64,000 bases of DNA. Origin: Halicephalobus mephisto. Its lineage: Eukaryota > Nematoda > Chromadorea > Rhabditida > Panagrolaimidae. A program made the translations under genes and the position numbers. Shown here piece by piece: positions 32,427-45,575 of the stretch (within the stretch, counting starts at the first letter, position 1; each line of letters begins with the position of its first letter). The notes under the pieces are model-generated. The model was not told the origin of the DNA, ran no database searches, and was given only the letters and a program-made list of their open reading frames with translations. The stretch spans positions 682,001 through 746,000 of the forward strand of contig SWDT01000010.1 in the NCBI GenBank assembly GCA_009193035.1. The letters run 5' to 3'.

Positions 32427-33402
32427 AAAGCCAAACCTCTGCATTAAAGGAGAATTATGGAAGAAAAAAAGTGAAAAACATAATTGACGTTTGTCTTTGA
32501 CAAACCTTGATATTAAATGCGGTGATAAAAAATAAATTAATCTCAACTAAAGGCTTGCAACAGTAAAAGATGAATCATCCAAGAAAGAGTAAATAAGGGT
32601 TAGCCTAAAATGTTCGAGCAAAGAACAACCTACCGAAGCACAATTCAGCATACGGTAGAGAAAATGAACAAGATATCTAACTTTAAAAAAATCAAAAAAA
32701 ATTTCGAAAAAGTAATTAATAATAAGAATAACATCAAAAAACTTCAATTGCAAGAATTTTCACAGAATTCAAAATGCAGATACATAGGGAATAAGATATA
32801 AAAACATTTTTTTTATTAAAATCGCTTATTAAAAATCATGAAACTGAAATCACGCGGTTTTCTGTTTATCAGTAAAATCGATGGTTCAATTCTGTTTCCA
32901 TTAAGCTTTGTTTTTTCAATAAAAATGAGTATTTCCCATCGAAACAACTCATCGTATTCAACAACAACAGGGCAACTACTCTGTAATACGTGCAACACAG
33001 AAAACAGTTGTGGGCAGACAACAAAGTTATTCCAGTTTAGTTCTGTAAAGGTTGTAACACCTATTTTACGATCCACGAAAAATCATTGTTGACATAATTC
33101 CAGAAGTATGAAAAGACTTCTAATAGACTCAAATGTGCAAGAATCGTTGTTCTTTGAAAACCCTTGCAAGATGCTTTTTTGAGAATCCCGTGACTTGCCT
33201 GGCCTTATCAGTAGAACAACCAAATGTTTTCCTAGTATAATGAATCATAAAAGTGTGCTAAGAGCAGTAGTTTTCAATTTTTGTTGGACAATCCTTGTCT
33301 TGTTCCATCTGTAGTTACAGTAATGGAAGTGGGGATTATGGAGGGAAGAAAATAAGAAACAGGTCAAGGAAAGACAAACAGGCAGAGGCTTTTGAGTGAA
33401 AG

Positions 33403-33604
33403 ATGAAATTAACTTTACCACAAAAAATTAAACAGGCACTGGATATTAATTTTAGTAGAAAATTACATATATTTGTATCCAATTTTACAAGCAGTGTATC
33501 CAGTGTATCGGAAAAAAATATACTTGGTTTATAATATCGGGAATCATAAATTTTTTTCTAGCAGCGCACGATCGACGTCAGTACTAAGTTTAAGAACCGT
33601 TTGA
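33403..33604 (+). pseudogene. Frame-shifted copy of the 66-codon conserved ORF
   Basis: Matches 4289-4089 but has one extra A in the A-run after TATCGG, so MKLTLPQKIKQAL and onward runs into an early stop. Either this copy is broken or the ORF was never translated. Confidence 0.4.
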
Positions 33605-33748
33605 CAACTATGTTAGTGATTGTCTAGAAGTTTTCATTGTTTCTCTTTTTGGAATTCATAATAAACTTTCATAAGATTTTAATTCAGTAAATTGTAGCAG
33701 GAATTTAATTTATATTGAAGATAAGTTTGTTGAAAACATTCAGGTGGA

Positions 33749-33967
33749 ATGATGGAACGAAACCCACTAAAACTGGTACCAGAAAGTAGTGATTATATAT
33801 ATCGTCATTCTACGAAGAAAAAACTAAATTCAAGTTTGTGTGATCGTGTGGAAATACTTCCTCGTAGGTCTAATTCTTGTCAATGTGATAGTACATTCAG
33901 TCCTCTACTAAAGTTAAGACAATTCGCAAATTATAATAAATTACTTAAGGAATATCCATTGTATTAA
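33749..33967 (+). CDS. Small conserved ORF, 72 aa, unknown function (right copy)
   Basis: Counterpart of 3728-3946, with two amino-acid replacements and no silent change in 219 bp. The same CATTCAG acceptor lies 6 nt upstream. No domain recognised. Confidence 0.4.
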   Translation: MMERNPLKLVPESSDYIYRHSTKKKLNSSLCDRVEILPRRSNSCQCDSTFSPLLKLRQFANYNKLLKEYPLY

Positions 33968-34837
33968 AGTAATTTGAAATATACTCGTTTTTCCCGGAAG
34001 ACTGAGTACAATTTTCTACAAAAAAGACATTTTACTATCAAAACAATAAAAACGGATATATCCGGGAAATAAAAAGTGACTTTAGTACTATTAAGTTATA
34101 CGTTTTATTAAAATTATACAAATAAGGTACATCCTAAGAGATTACGTTTTCGAAACACGACTACACTAATGGTAATCCTAAATTGGTCTTCTGAGGATTA
34201 CTGTCCCTCATATATAGGCTCATTAGAACAATTTTTTGATCTCTCTATACTTTTACTTTCCCTCTCTCCAAAAGGCCAAACAGTCCGTTTTTCGTAGTAA
34301 TATATCAAAGAAAAAACTTGTTTCAATCACAAAAACAAGTTACAATAGTCTTCTTGACACTCCAAAAGAGTAGGTGGAAGAAAGAAGACTAAAAAAAGAT
34401 CTTTTTAAACTAAAGTTTATGATGGAAAACCTACTCTCGAAAATCGAAACTTTACAGAAGAAATATTAAAGTAATAAATGATCCCCCGAGGGGAGACAGC
34501 TGTTGTTATAGTTGAGTGAGGTGTTTTTTGAAGGGGATTTTTCGAAACGATAGTCTATGTAACTCGGCAAAAGGAAAATTATAAAGATCTAATGACTTGG
34601 TTGGGAGTTTTTGATGAACAAAGCAGAATTAAAACAATCGATAAAGGAAACTGATAGAGAAGAATTAATTCACTCATTTGTAAAGTCTTTGATTTTTGAA
34701 GTAACAACATGAGTTACTGTATTAAAGGCATATTAAGTGGATTCTTGGATTTTCTGATTTACAATATTCATCGTGTTTTACAATAAATAAAATTAAAAAA
34801 CTTCCAAAACCAATGTTATGTGATATTTATGTCAATT

Positions 34838-36437
34838 ATTTTTCTTTTTTTTCACAATAGTTTTTTTACATTCTTTGCTAATTTTATTTTTTTCCTCAAA
34901 GCTAAAATTCATAAGAAATAAAATTGCTTACGTAAGAAGCTCATGATAGAGCAATAAGCTAACCAAAGAAATCGAAAATTGAGTCTGATAAGAAAAAATG
35001 AAGTAAATAGTTTTTGCATCATTAAAATTGATAAAAGTTTTTATTTTATTGATTCGTTTTACCTCAGAAATGGTGGCGACAAATATTCGAAAAAGAATCT
35101 TTGGAAATAAAAATTGGGGCATATCTACAAATGACATAATGATTGTACATTAATTAGTAGCAATCAGTTTCATCAGTGGGATAATCAGAAAAAAAATGTA
35201 TATTTTTAAATAATTTTATCGTTCTCTGCAATTATGAGTGCAAAAATAACTTTTTATTTTGAAACAACAAATAAATAGATGTTATGGATTTTCTTTATCT
35301 CCTAGATGAGATGAAGATCAAGTCTCCAAGTTAAAAAACATTATTATATTTGCATTTTAACTACTTTCTTCCAACGGTTAAATCTAGATTTTTAATAAAG
35401 TCATTTTTCAAAAAACTATTTATTTATTTTATTTAATTTGGATCTAAATCTTGATTCAAATAAAAAATTAATTTTTATTTATTTTGTTATATTTAAAATA
35501 AAAAATAGAATAATATCCAAGTTCGGAAAAATTAGAAATTTATTTTTTTATATTTAAAATTTAAAAAAATAGAATATCCAACTTCAAAAAAATTAGAAAT
35601 TTATTTTTTTCATTATTATTTTTTTGATATATTCTGACATTCGGAATCTGGATTTTTAGCAGTTTTTAATAACTATATTTTAGATATTTATTTATAGCTC
35701 TATTAAATACGTAACAATGAATTTTTCACAAGTGGATTTTGAAGAATTTTTTGAATGTGCAATTTCCACACTTACAAAATGTTTACTTTGCTGTGTCGGT
35801 GCTCGATATAAATTTTTTTTAAAATTAATGCGATAATAGCTTATATAACGCCTGTGAAATGACACTTCAGATAACTACCATCTTTGATGAAACAATTAAC
35901 AATTCATTTGTTTTCAAATTTTTGAAATTTTTTAATAATAATTCTCCTCATTAAAGTTGATATCTAAATTTGCGAAATTTCCCTCAATCATAATTTTTTT
36001 CGTTTTCTATCACTATCTGATTTCGCAATGAGTCTATTTTGCTCGATTTAATTTTTAACTCTCGTCCATCTTCCCGGAACTCCTGATAAGCATTTTTTCT
36101 TGTTCAGTACTTGGTCATTTTTATGGAAACAAAATACGATTCAGGATGGACTGATAAAAGTAATGGAAGTGAAATTTTCACGTTTGTCAACGACAAGTGA
36201 TTCCATGATTTTTCTGAATTCTGCTATTACGAGATGATTTCGAAAACACATTATTTTTGAGGTTGTTTTAGCCCAGTTTTTATTGATTGAGCTTGGTTTA
36301 GGAAAATTACAAAAATCTAAATGTATCTTTTATCGTTCAAGAAAATCGAAAACTGAAGAAGGAACCGAAAGTCGAACCAAAGCGTCTCACTTCTTTGACC
36401 GGATCCCGGTCCCTCTTCAATCAGAAGTCGATCGGGT
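34838..36437. other. AT-rich intergenic region and myosin 3' flank
   Basis: 1.6 kb. Nothing recognised apart from the likely 3' UTR of the myosin gene in 36300-36437. The interval 35390-35640 is dominated by T- and A-runs. Confidence 0.5.
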
Positions 36438-39400
36438 TTAGAATTGTTTGGAGGTGGCGGATTTCTTGACACTAGCATCAAGGTTTGAGCGATATTTGGC
36501 TTTGACACGGAGGAGGGAGTTTTCAGCTTCTTCAGCACGGTCTTCTTCGGCTGTCAGTTGAATCTGAATAGCACGGAACTTTTGAATGTTAGTGTTGGCA
36601 ACTTCCTCCTGTAATATCATATTAACCTCAAACTTTATTCAAACATCAACTTACAGCTTCCTCGAGTTGTTTCTTGTGGACCTTGATCTTCTGCTGGAGC
36701 TTGTCGATGAGTTCGGACATCTTGTTGGCGTTCTTCTTTTGTTCTTCGAGTTCGAATTGTCGTTCGCGGACTTCGCGGTCGTGTTTCGAAAGTTGCTTCA
36801 TGACTTCCTTGTGTCGTTTCTGTTCGTAGTCCAGTTCGTTTTCACGTTTGCGGATAGTGTCTTGGAGCTTCTCGATATGACGTTGGCCAAGACGCTGAGC
36901 ATTGAGTTCAGCTTCTTCGAGCTTGGCTTGCATCTCCTAAACAATTCTAATCTATCGATTTTTGACCCTAAATGACTTACACGGATGGTTTGCTCAAATC
37001 CACGGCGGACACGATCGATGTGGTCGTAGTGAGCTTGTTCTTGAGTCAGTTCCTCAGACAAACGTTGGACATCGGCGTTAACCTTCTTGTAGTTCTCTTC
37101 GGCGTTCTTCAAGTCAATAATGGCTTTATCGAGATCGTTCTTAGTCAGTTGAAGGTCGTTCTCAAGAGTTCGCTTCGTAGCAGAAAGGCTGGAGTTGTCA
37201 GCAGCGAGTTCGTTCTTCTGAGAGCGATGATCCAAGACTTCAGATTCCAACTTACTCTTTTGGAGTTCGAGAGTATTCTTCTGGTTGATCAATTCTTCCT
37301 TTTCGGCAACAATCAATTGAAGTTTCTTCTCAGCCATCAGGTAGTTCTCACGGAATTCTTCTCGTTTACGTTGTTCTTCGTCAAGCTGCATCTGGAGTTC
37401 CTGGACGTTAGCGATGTATCGCTTCAGACTCTTTTGATTTGCAACGTTAGTCTTGTTGGCCATGTCAAGAGCGAGTTCGAGTTCATTAATATCTCCCTCG
37501 AGCTTCTTCTTCACCTGGAAGAGTTGGTTCTTGCCTTTAGCCTCATTCTCTAGAGAAGTCTGGATGGATTCGATTGCTCTGGCATGGTTCTTGAGGGTGT
37601 TTTCAAAATCTTCTTCCTTCTCTTGTATTCTCCTGTCAATTTCTGAGCGGATTTGAACAACTTCCTGAGTAACCCTTTGTACTTTGTTTTCTTCAACCTC
37701 TAACGCTTGTTCTGCTTCGTCTAATGCATGCTGAAGTTCCTCCTTCTCGAGTTCGAGCTGTCGGACCTTCTTGCCAACTTCCATAGCGGTTCTTCCTCCG
37801 GCTCCGAGTTGTTCATTCAAGTCCTTGACATCATTGGAAAGAGTCTTGTTTTCACGACGAAGTTCATCAGCATGTTCTTGCATAGAGGTAGAAGCTTGTT
37901 GGAGAGCATAGACTTCAGCAACATGACGACGAGCTTCCTGTTGGCTTCTGTCGATTTCGATGTTCAATTGATCGCATTGTTTCTTCCATTCCTCGATGAT
38001 CTTGTCGAAAGAGTTCTGTTTCTTTTCCAGTTGGTTGATGACAGCACGGTTACGTTCGACATCAGAACGGGCATCTTCAGCTTCAGCCATCAAGCGAGAG
38101 TTCTGTTTCTCAACGGTGATGAGCTTGTTGTTGATTTCATTGAGGGAATCTTGAAGTTCAAGTTTCCTGTTGATACGGTGACGTTTCTCTTCCTCGAATT
38201 CATTGGCGTCAACGAGACCTTCAGCATCGAACTTGGCTCTCCATTGAGCAGTTTCAGCTCGGGCACGGGAGAGTTGTTTGAGGATTTCTTCCTTCTGGAT
38301 AATCTCCTCCTCAATAGATTCCTTGACAGAATCGATCTCATGTTGAAGGTTCTTGACGACAGCGCTGATTTCTTGACGTTCTTGGTGGGTTTCATCAGCA
38401 GTTCTACGAGTGTCCTCGAGTTGAGCCTGGATCTGAGCCTTGCGTTTGCTGAGACCAGTGAGTTGGCTTTCAAAGTCCTCGATGGAGTGCTCCATGTCAG
38501 AATTGCTTCCTTGAAGCTTGCTCTTGGTAGAATTGAGTTCTTGGATAAGACGGTATTGTTCATCAACCTTAGCCTGGAGCTCGTTGACTTGGGATTCGTA
38601 GAGCTTGGCCAAACGGTCTTGCTCACCCTTATTTCTGGTTTCTTCGTTGACTTGGCTGTTAGCTTCGTCAAGCTGGCGTCTGAGAGCATCCTTGTCCTTC
38701 TCAGCCTTAGCCTTGCTCTTCTGGACACTTTCCAACTTCTCAGTTAATTCACCAACGTCATCACCATTCTTCTTGCGGATAAGAGCAAGTTGACTTTCAT
38801 GGCTCTTGTTGACTTCGTCGATTTCCTGACGGAGACGGAGAAGGTCAATTTCCTTCTTCTTGTTGAGCTCGCTCTGAGCAGAAGTCTTTCCAGATTCTTC
38901 ATCAAGAGTATCGCTAACATCATCCAAGAGTTGCTGGACAGATCCCTTGGTCTTGTCGGCCTTAGCACGACCTTGACGTTCGTGTTCGAGTTCTTCCTCG
39001 AGCTCGGCGATTCTGCTCAATTGGTCTTTAAGTTCACGTTGAGTTTTTGCAGCGGCGGTAGTCTCTTCTTCGAGCTTGGCAGAAAGTCCTCGGAGGTTTT
39101 CTTCAGTAGCCTTCAGTTTCTCTTCGACTTCAGCTTTTCTGGCGTTGATTTCATCGATTTGTTCTTGAGAACTGGCCAAATCAGATTCGAGCTTCTTACG
39201 AGTTTTCTCGATTTCGCTACGATGACGACGTTCACGTTCGAGAGAATCTTCGATGTCTTCGATTTCTCTCTCCATTCTGGCCTTGTTACGTGCAGCTTGA
39301 GCATTCATTTCCTCAGCAGCTTGGAGAGCTTCAGCCATCTTACGGTTCTCTTCTTCGTTCTTCTTCTTTTCACGGTTGCTCTTGGCAATTTCCTCATCCA

Positions 39401-42400
39401 TTCTGGCCATTTCATCATGGAGTTCCCGGATCTTCTGCTCCTTGTTCTTCTTCTCTTCTTCGGCCTTCAGGAGAGTGTCGTCTAAGTTGGCAATTTGATC
39501 ATTCAAGTTGTCTCTGTCCTTCTCAGCACGACGCATTTGTCGCTGAGCTTCTTCACTTCTTTGTTGTTGGTCGCTGAGTTTGTCCTTGATGTCAGCAAGA
39601 TTACGTTCAAGTTCAGCCTTAGCAGCAGACAATCCAGTCAATTTTTGTTCGATTTGAGCGGATCCAGCTTTGTGCATTTCCAATTCAGTCAACATCTTCT
39701 CGCGTTCTTCGCTCAACTTCTTGTATTCGGCTTCAACAACCTTTCTAGCAGCCTCTTCCTTAGCCACGATTTCTTCCAAAGCCTTGGCTTCCTTGGTCAA
39801 ACGTTCAGTTTCTTCGGCATACTTGCCACACTTGAGCTGAGGTTTGAGCCATCCGTAAAGTTTGTACCAGTCCCATGTACGGAGGATGGTCCAAGCACGA
39901 ACGTTCTTCTGGACAATGTAATAGGCGTTCATTTGCTTGAATCTAGCAAGACGTTCAACATTGGCCAAGTACCAACGGCAGAGGTTCTGGAGGAGAGTGA
40001 TGAGTTTGTTGAGCTGATCATCACGCAAGTCCTCGATGTGGGCGACAACTCCTGCCTTGAAGAAGACCTTAGTGTGACCGACACGGTAGTGTTCCGCCTT
40101 GAGAGCTCCATCCGTCTCCAATTTGTGGAGGATGTGGTCGGCGGCAACCTTGGGATCGGGGCTAGATCTGGCTTCTTTAGCAGCCAAGATGGCGTAACGG
40201 ACGACGAAATCCTTGTGGATCATTCTGTTGGGGAAACCTTTACGGCAAATACGGATACCTTCCAACACACCGTTACATGTCAGTTGGTTCAAGACAAGAG
40301 AGGCATCGATCATGCCGGACTTCTTCTTTTCGTTGGGGATGATACAACGGATGAAGTGAGGATGAGTTCTGTGAAGCATATTCATGAGGTTGTTCAAAGA
40401 TTCACGATACATCATGGAGACAGTCATGAAGGAACCAGATTTGCCCTTCTTGCCTCCAGCAGCGCTCTTCGCCATAGCCGCTTGTTCTTCTTGCGTGGTG
40501 TAGTTAGCCCAGACTTCGTTCAAGAGGGCGTTGCCCTTGGAGTGCTTGAGGACAGCAACGAAGGTGTCGTTGAGGGGATCCTTGTTCTTCTCAAGCCAGT
40601 TAAGGACGTTGTAACGGACAGTACCGGCGTAATGTCTCATGGCGAAATGGGCTTCACCTTGTTTTCCCTTCGGAGGCTTGGGTTTCTCGAAGTTAGGATG
40701 TTTGCCCAAGTGTTGGTCGACAAGCTTCTGAGCAAGAGTCATGTCAGTAGCCTTAGGGACGATACATTCTTCATCAAGCATGGAGATGATACCGAGAGGC
40801 TTCTCAATGAGCTCGATACAAGCTTGCAAATCGAGACCGAAATCGATGAACTCCCATTCGATTCCTTCACGAGCATACTCTTCTTGCTCGAGGACGAACA
40901 TGTGATGGTTGAAGAATTGTTGGAGCTTTTCGTTTACGAAGTTGATCCAGAGTTGTTCGAAGGAGTTGAAGTCGAAGATTTCGAAACCGGCGATATCCAA
41001 GACACCGATGAAGTAGTCTCGGGAAAGTCCTTTCTTATCAAGGGTCAAGTTACATTTGGCGACGAGCCAGTGGAAGACACGGGCGTAGAGAGCCTTGGCC
41101 ATGGCACCGATGGCCCAGGAGACTTGATCGACGTTCTGGCCCTTGGAGACCCATTCATTACCGACACGGACTCTGGGCTTGGTCAAAGCATTGATAAGCT
41201 GGTCAGGGTCAACGGCGAACATCTTGGAAGCACGTTGAGCTTCGTCAATATGAGCTTCGTCAACCTCAGCTTGTTCCTCACGAGGACGTTGCTTGAACTT
41301 CATGATACCCATGTGCATGATACCAGCCATGAGACGGTAACAATCGAATTTCTCTTCAGGAGAGAACTTAAGGATATCAAAAGCTTCATCAGTAAGTTGG
41401 CATTCTTCTTTATCGTCGACCCCATCAATGGTCAACTCGGCTTGAGCGACGAACCAGTAATCTTTCAATGGGCGGTTAAGGAGAAGTTTGTCCTTAAGTC
41501 CAACGATGTGATCGGAGAAGATTTGGTAGAAGATGTGGTAGCAACGTTCTCCAGGGGCTTGACGGATGACACGAGATTTCTCGAGAAGATCTGAAATATA
41601 AGTTAATTGTAAGATGAATATTACTTATTGAATGTCACATCGGGACTACTCATTTGTTTTCATGGTTTCTTAGTAGATTTTCAACCTTATTTACAGTAAT
41701 ATTCCGTGTCTTTGTTATCAAAAAGATCTTCAAGAATAGTTTTAAGTAAATAAAGAGCATCACTTTTGCGAGCAAAAATAAGTTATTCTATAGAAAATGC
41801 GTAATTCCCGAGCAATGCTTATAAAACTGACTAGATTCTTAGTAACTTCTATTTCTTTAAAATTACAAAAAACTCACAATGTTCAATATCGCAAGAAGCG
41901 ACACGACCAGCTCTGTTGAAGTGGATTCTGATGAATTTACCGAAACGAGAAGAGTTGTTGTTACGGACAGTTTTGGCGTTACCGAAGGCCTCGAGGACAG
42001 GATTGGTTTGGACAATTTGATCTTCAAGAGTTACTACTTTCTCCTTAGGTTTATCAGCAGCAGGAGTAGCTCCTTCAGCTTGGCTGGCACCGACGGAAGC
42101 GAAATAGGCAATGACCTTCTTGGTGTTTTCGGTCTTACCAGCTCCTGATTCACCGGTGATCAACATGGATTGGTTTTCACGGTTTTGGATCATGTTACGA
42201 TAAGCTTCATCAGAAACGGCGAAAAGATGAGGAGGCATCTCAGTACGACGCTTGCCCATGTACATTCTGGCGACAGAATCGGTGTAGATCGGAAGTCTCT
42301 TGTAGGGGTTGATGACAACACAGAAAAGACCGGAATAGGTCTAAATTAAATTACAGTTAGTTTCTGAAGTTCGACTTTGATAAACCATTTTTGGACAGAA

Positions 42401-42925
42401 ATTAGGAGCAATAAATTGATAGAAAATTATATAATACCGTTAAGAAATAATAGTACAATTGTTGTCTATATTTCTTATTTTTAATTACATGTGTTAATCT
42501 TATATAATTTTTAAAATTCTCACAAATGCTCTTTTGTGGAAAAGCACTATTGAAAAATTCATTTTTCTACAAAATAACAAAATACTTACGTAGATGAGCA
42601 TAGATCCGTAACGGGATCTCAAGTTGTGCAAGACAGAAGCATCGTTCAAGAAAGTCAAATTGGACATATCTTCGGTCTTCTCGAACTTTGGTGGATTCAT
42701 CTCCTGAACAAGGTCTTTCTTGAAGGTGCAATCCTTGTCCCCGACTTTGACGACGATAGTGTCGCCCTTCTTGGAGACGATTTCACCAGCGGCATAACCC
42801 TCTTCAGCATCCGGGATCCAGACGTTCTTCTTGGAGTCATAGGGCTTGGATTGCTCCTTGATCATGATCTCGCGAGACATACGCAGGTATTGCCATCCTG
42901 GATCTTTTTCGTATTCCAGAGACAT
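36438..42925 (-). CDS. Muscle (class II) myosin heavy chain, complete, 1953 aa
   Basis: Five exons: 42925-42590, 42340-41878, 41590-36981, 36936-36655 and 36608-36438. Starts [20 protein letters not shown]. The motor has the SH3-like N-terminal fold, P-loop GESGAGKT, switch [11 protein letters not shown], switch II/relay DIAGFEIFD and an SH1/SH2 helix region ([15 protein letters not shown]). The neck is followed at about residue 850 by an uninterrupted coiled-coil rod to residue 1953, with a non-helical tip KKSATSKQF. Length equals that of sarcomeric myosins. Drives thick-filament assembly and contraction. The N terminus resembles the Caenorhabditis muscle myosins (MYO-1/MYO-2 group), but I could not assign which paralogue. 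One 4.6-kb exon carries most of the motor and rod. Introns are few and short. Confidence 0.95.
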
Positions 42926-44233
42926 CTTGACGAATCAATGAAGTCAACGATGGAGAAAATTCAAATTTAGCAGTGTCCGGTGAGACTCGAACTCTGCTAC
43001 CGTAGCAAGAACCAACGCCAACTGGTCGCTGCGTGTGTAAGAAAAGTGAATGGGAAAGCTTAGTTTGCTTCTTGAGGATTTTTCTTGCAGCAAGTTTCAT
43101 CCCGGTTCACCGGATATGTGGAGGCGTTTTTCTACTCTTTACTGCGCAACAGTTTTGGCTTCCAAGTGGATACGCAGTCTCGACAAACAGTGCGTTCTCG
43201 ATTAGCTTGATCCATTGTCCTCGTCTTAATAGTCGGACAGACAATACTTGAGGTCTCGACTTTGGAGATTACTTGGATTTGAACTGCTAGGGAAAGCAAA
43301 CTTCCAAGATTTCCGCGAAAAGTCGCTTGTCAACCCAACCTGGAGAGTTATTCTGGATCATTTTGAGAGCTGAGGGGATAAAGCGCAATTCACGCAAGCA
43401 GATAAGAGATTGATGTTTGGGGAAGACGACGGAAAGGTAATAACTATTCTGAAAAACAGTAAAAACAAAAACGCTTGTTGACACGACAATCATGGATGTT
43501 TCCGTACTCACTTTACAGCACAATATGCATGAATAACATTACAATTATCAGTTCATGTAACGTCGTATAATTGATTTGTAAAAGTTAATTTTGATAAAAA
43601 GTAAATTTTGATAAAAAAGTAAATTTTGATAAAAGTTAATTTTGATAAAAAAGTTAATTTTGATAAAAGTTAATTTTGATAAAAGTTAATTTTGATAAAA
43701 GTAAATTTTGATAAAAGTTAATTTCTGTGATAAAAATTAGAAATAATTAATCAATGGAAGATCATATGTCTTCGGAAAATCATAAATTGTTTTCATAAAT
43801 GTTTTTAGAATACACAATATTGCATATTAAATTATTTTCTAAATCTTCAATAATATTCGGAAATAAATTTTAATTTTGTTTTTATTTTATTATATTATTA
43901 ATCAATATTGAATTTCATAAATGTCCTTTAAATTAGTAATTCTAAAAAGATACAATTTTACCATAATTAAGGATCACTTTATGTAATTTTTGATGAGTTG
44001 CAAAAAATCAATATTTCTTGAAAAAAATCGTTGATTATCTAGATCTCTCATTTCACTCACGGAATGCCAATCGATAAGCGAACAAGGGAGTTCATTCTTT
44101 TATATCAATTTTATAAATAAAAATAAACTTTTAACTCCGTTCGCAATTTGTCGGAAGTGTCCCGTGAATAATTTTTCGTTATCGAAACTCACTTTTGTTT
44201 TTCGTTTTTTATCGATTGAACGGCGAATTCTAA
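42926..44233. other. Myosin upstream region; possible small unassigned exon
   Basis: 42926-43270 is GC-richer and likely holds the myosin promoter and 5' UTR. On the minus strand a good acceptor (TGTTTTTCAG) at about 43450 is followed by a 53-codon open stretch (ending VDKRLFAEILEVCFP) to 43287. It may be an untranslated leader exon or part of a small gene, and I recognise no family. 43740-44233 is AT-rich with no gene seen. Confidence 0.4.
43579..43734. repeat. Minisatellite, 16-17 bp unit
   Basis: About nine copies of TTTTGATAAAAGTTAA (variants with GTAAA and an extra A) in a row. Confidence 0.9.
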
Positions 44234-44899
44234 ATGCAGTCAGAACGAAAAGTAGCTATAAAGATCGACGATTATGCTATTCTTCCTACTTCTTTGAAAG
44301 ATTTAAATTTCGTTGTGGAAAAAGTTCTCGGATTGACTATCAGAAATGGATTTGTTTTCGCTATCGTTTTGGACGAGAAAGGAAATAAATTTGCCGTTAA
44401 TCCGAAATCTGTAGCTCGTCAAAATTTAGATGTATGTTTTTTTATTTTTTAAATTAGAATTCCATTAAATTTTTAAAATATTTCGAAATTATGAAAGTTT
44501 TAAGAATTTTACTTTTTGAATCTTGTAGAAATTTGGATATTTCATAATATAATTTAAATTTTTATAATTATTCGAAACTGAAAATTTTGGAATTTTTTAC
44601 GAAATTCAGAAATTCGTATAAAACTAATTTAATAATTTTTATTTTATTAATTATATTTTTGATTTTTGTAAAATTTGATTTTTTGAAGATAATTATTTTT
44701 TTAAATTTATCAAGTTGAAATTCTTGTCAGTTGATTATTAAAACGAAAAATCGATAAAACTTTTTATAAAACATGTTTAAAGTATTACAAAAACTCAAAA
44801 AATTACTTTTGATAACAAAATTTAATAATTTTTATATTTTATTTTCAGCTGATGATGGACTTCCTCCTCAATCGAATCCATACTTGTGTACCAAAATGA
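44234..44899 (+). CDS. Small unknown protein, 82 aa, two exons
   Basis: Exons 44234-44431 and 44849-44899 (phase 0). The peptide starts MQSERKVAIKIDDYAILPTS, has alternating strands (GFVFAIVLDEKGNKFAV) and ends with an amphipathic helix (LMMDFLLNRI) before HTCVPK. Codon-like composition and good splice sites support a real gene. Exon 2 is also open in another frame, but that frame needs a different exon-1 phase. No family recognised. Confidence 0.5.
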
Positions 44900-45575
44900 C
44901 CGATTTCTGGAGGTTCAAAAACAAATTTTTACTGGTAACTTTAACAAGGAAATAACTTTAGAAAAGTTTAGATTTTGAAATATACTGTAAATCTTTTTAA
45001 AACTTATCAAATGCATATTTAAAATTTGTTTTAAATTTTTACGAAATGGTCTTCTGAAATGCAAATATCTAAAAAACTAAAATTTTATTTATTTTTATAA
45101 AATTAAATTTTTTTAAATTCACTGATTTTAGTAGTTTATTTTTACAACAAAATTTGAATTTTTTATTGTAGGTCTTTGATTTTTTTAATATTGAAATTTA
45201 AAATTCCAAATATTGAAAATTCGTTTTTTCATCGATTATTTGCTTCAGAAGAACATTCAAAAAAATCCAATTACAAATCCTGCATTTGCATTTTATGAGC
45301 TTTAAGATGATATTTGACATTTGATTTCAAAGTTTTAACCTTTTTGAAATGAATTTTTTTTAAAAAATTTTTCATTTTTAGTTATTTATCAAAAGTTCGG
45401 GTGTTAATAAATATTATGAAATTTATCCAACATTGTTTTCGATTTTGCAAGGCATATATCGTGAGAATTGGTAACTTGATTATCTTGAGAACATCGATGT
45501 AAACCCTTCTTCATCAATTGCGTCAAGCTTTGTCATCCGATATGTTTATCAAGTGAGATCAATTAAATTCAGAGA
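44900..45575. other. AT-rich intergenic stretch
   Basis: About 680 bp of AT-rich DNA. No gene or repeat recognised. Confidence 0.5.

Larger units (their letters stand above)
31318..34837. repeat. Right arm of the large inverted duplication (partner 2568-6353)
   Basis: Inverted counterpart of 2568-6353. It lacks the LINE: the site at 34568-34582 (CAAAAGGAAAATTAT, minus reading ATAATTTTCCTTTTG) is a single, uninterrupted version of the target. It carries the second bZIP-like gene, the second 72-aa ORF and the frame-shifted copy of the 66-codon ORF. Confidence 0.9.

Noticed and set aside
36966..41594. Long frames opposite the myosin coding strand (up to 699 codons)
   Set aside because: They mirror the Glu/Lys/Leu-rich rod codons on the other strand. 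The minus-strand myosin is certain.
42970..43045. tRNA-like sequence on the minus strand upstream of myosin
   Set aside because: GTTCGAGTC and a partial GCAG/CTGC acceptor pairing look tRNA-like, but the T stem has only three pairs, U33 is missing and the acceptor stem has mismatches.
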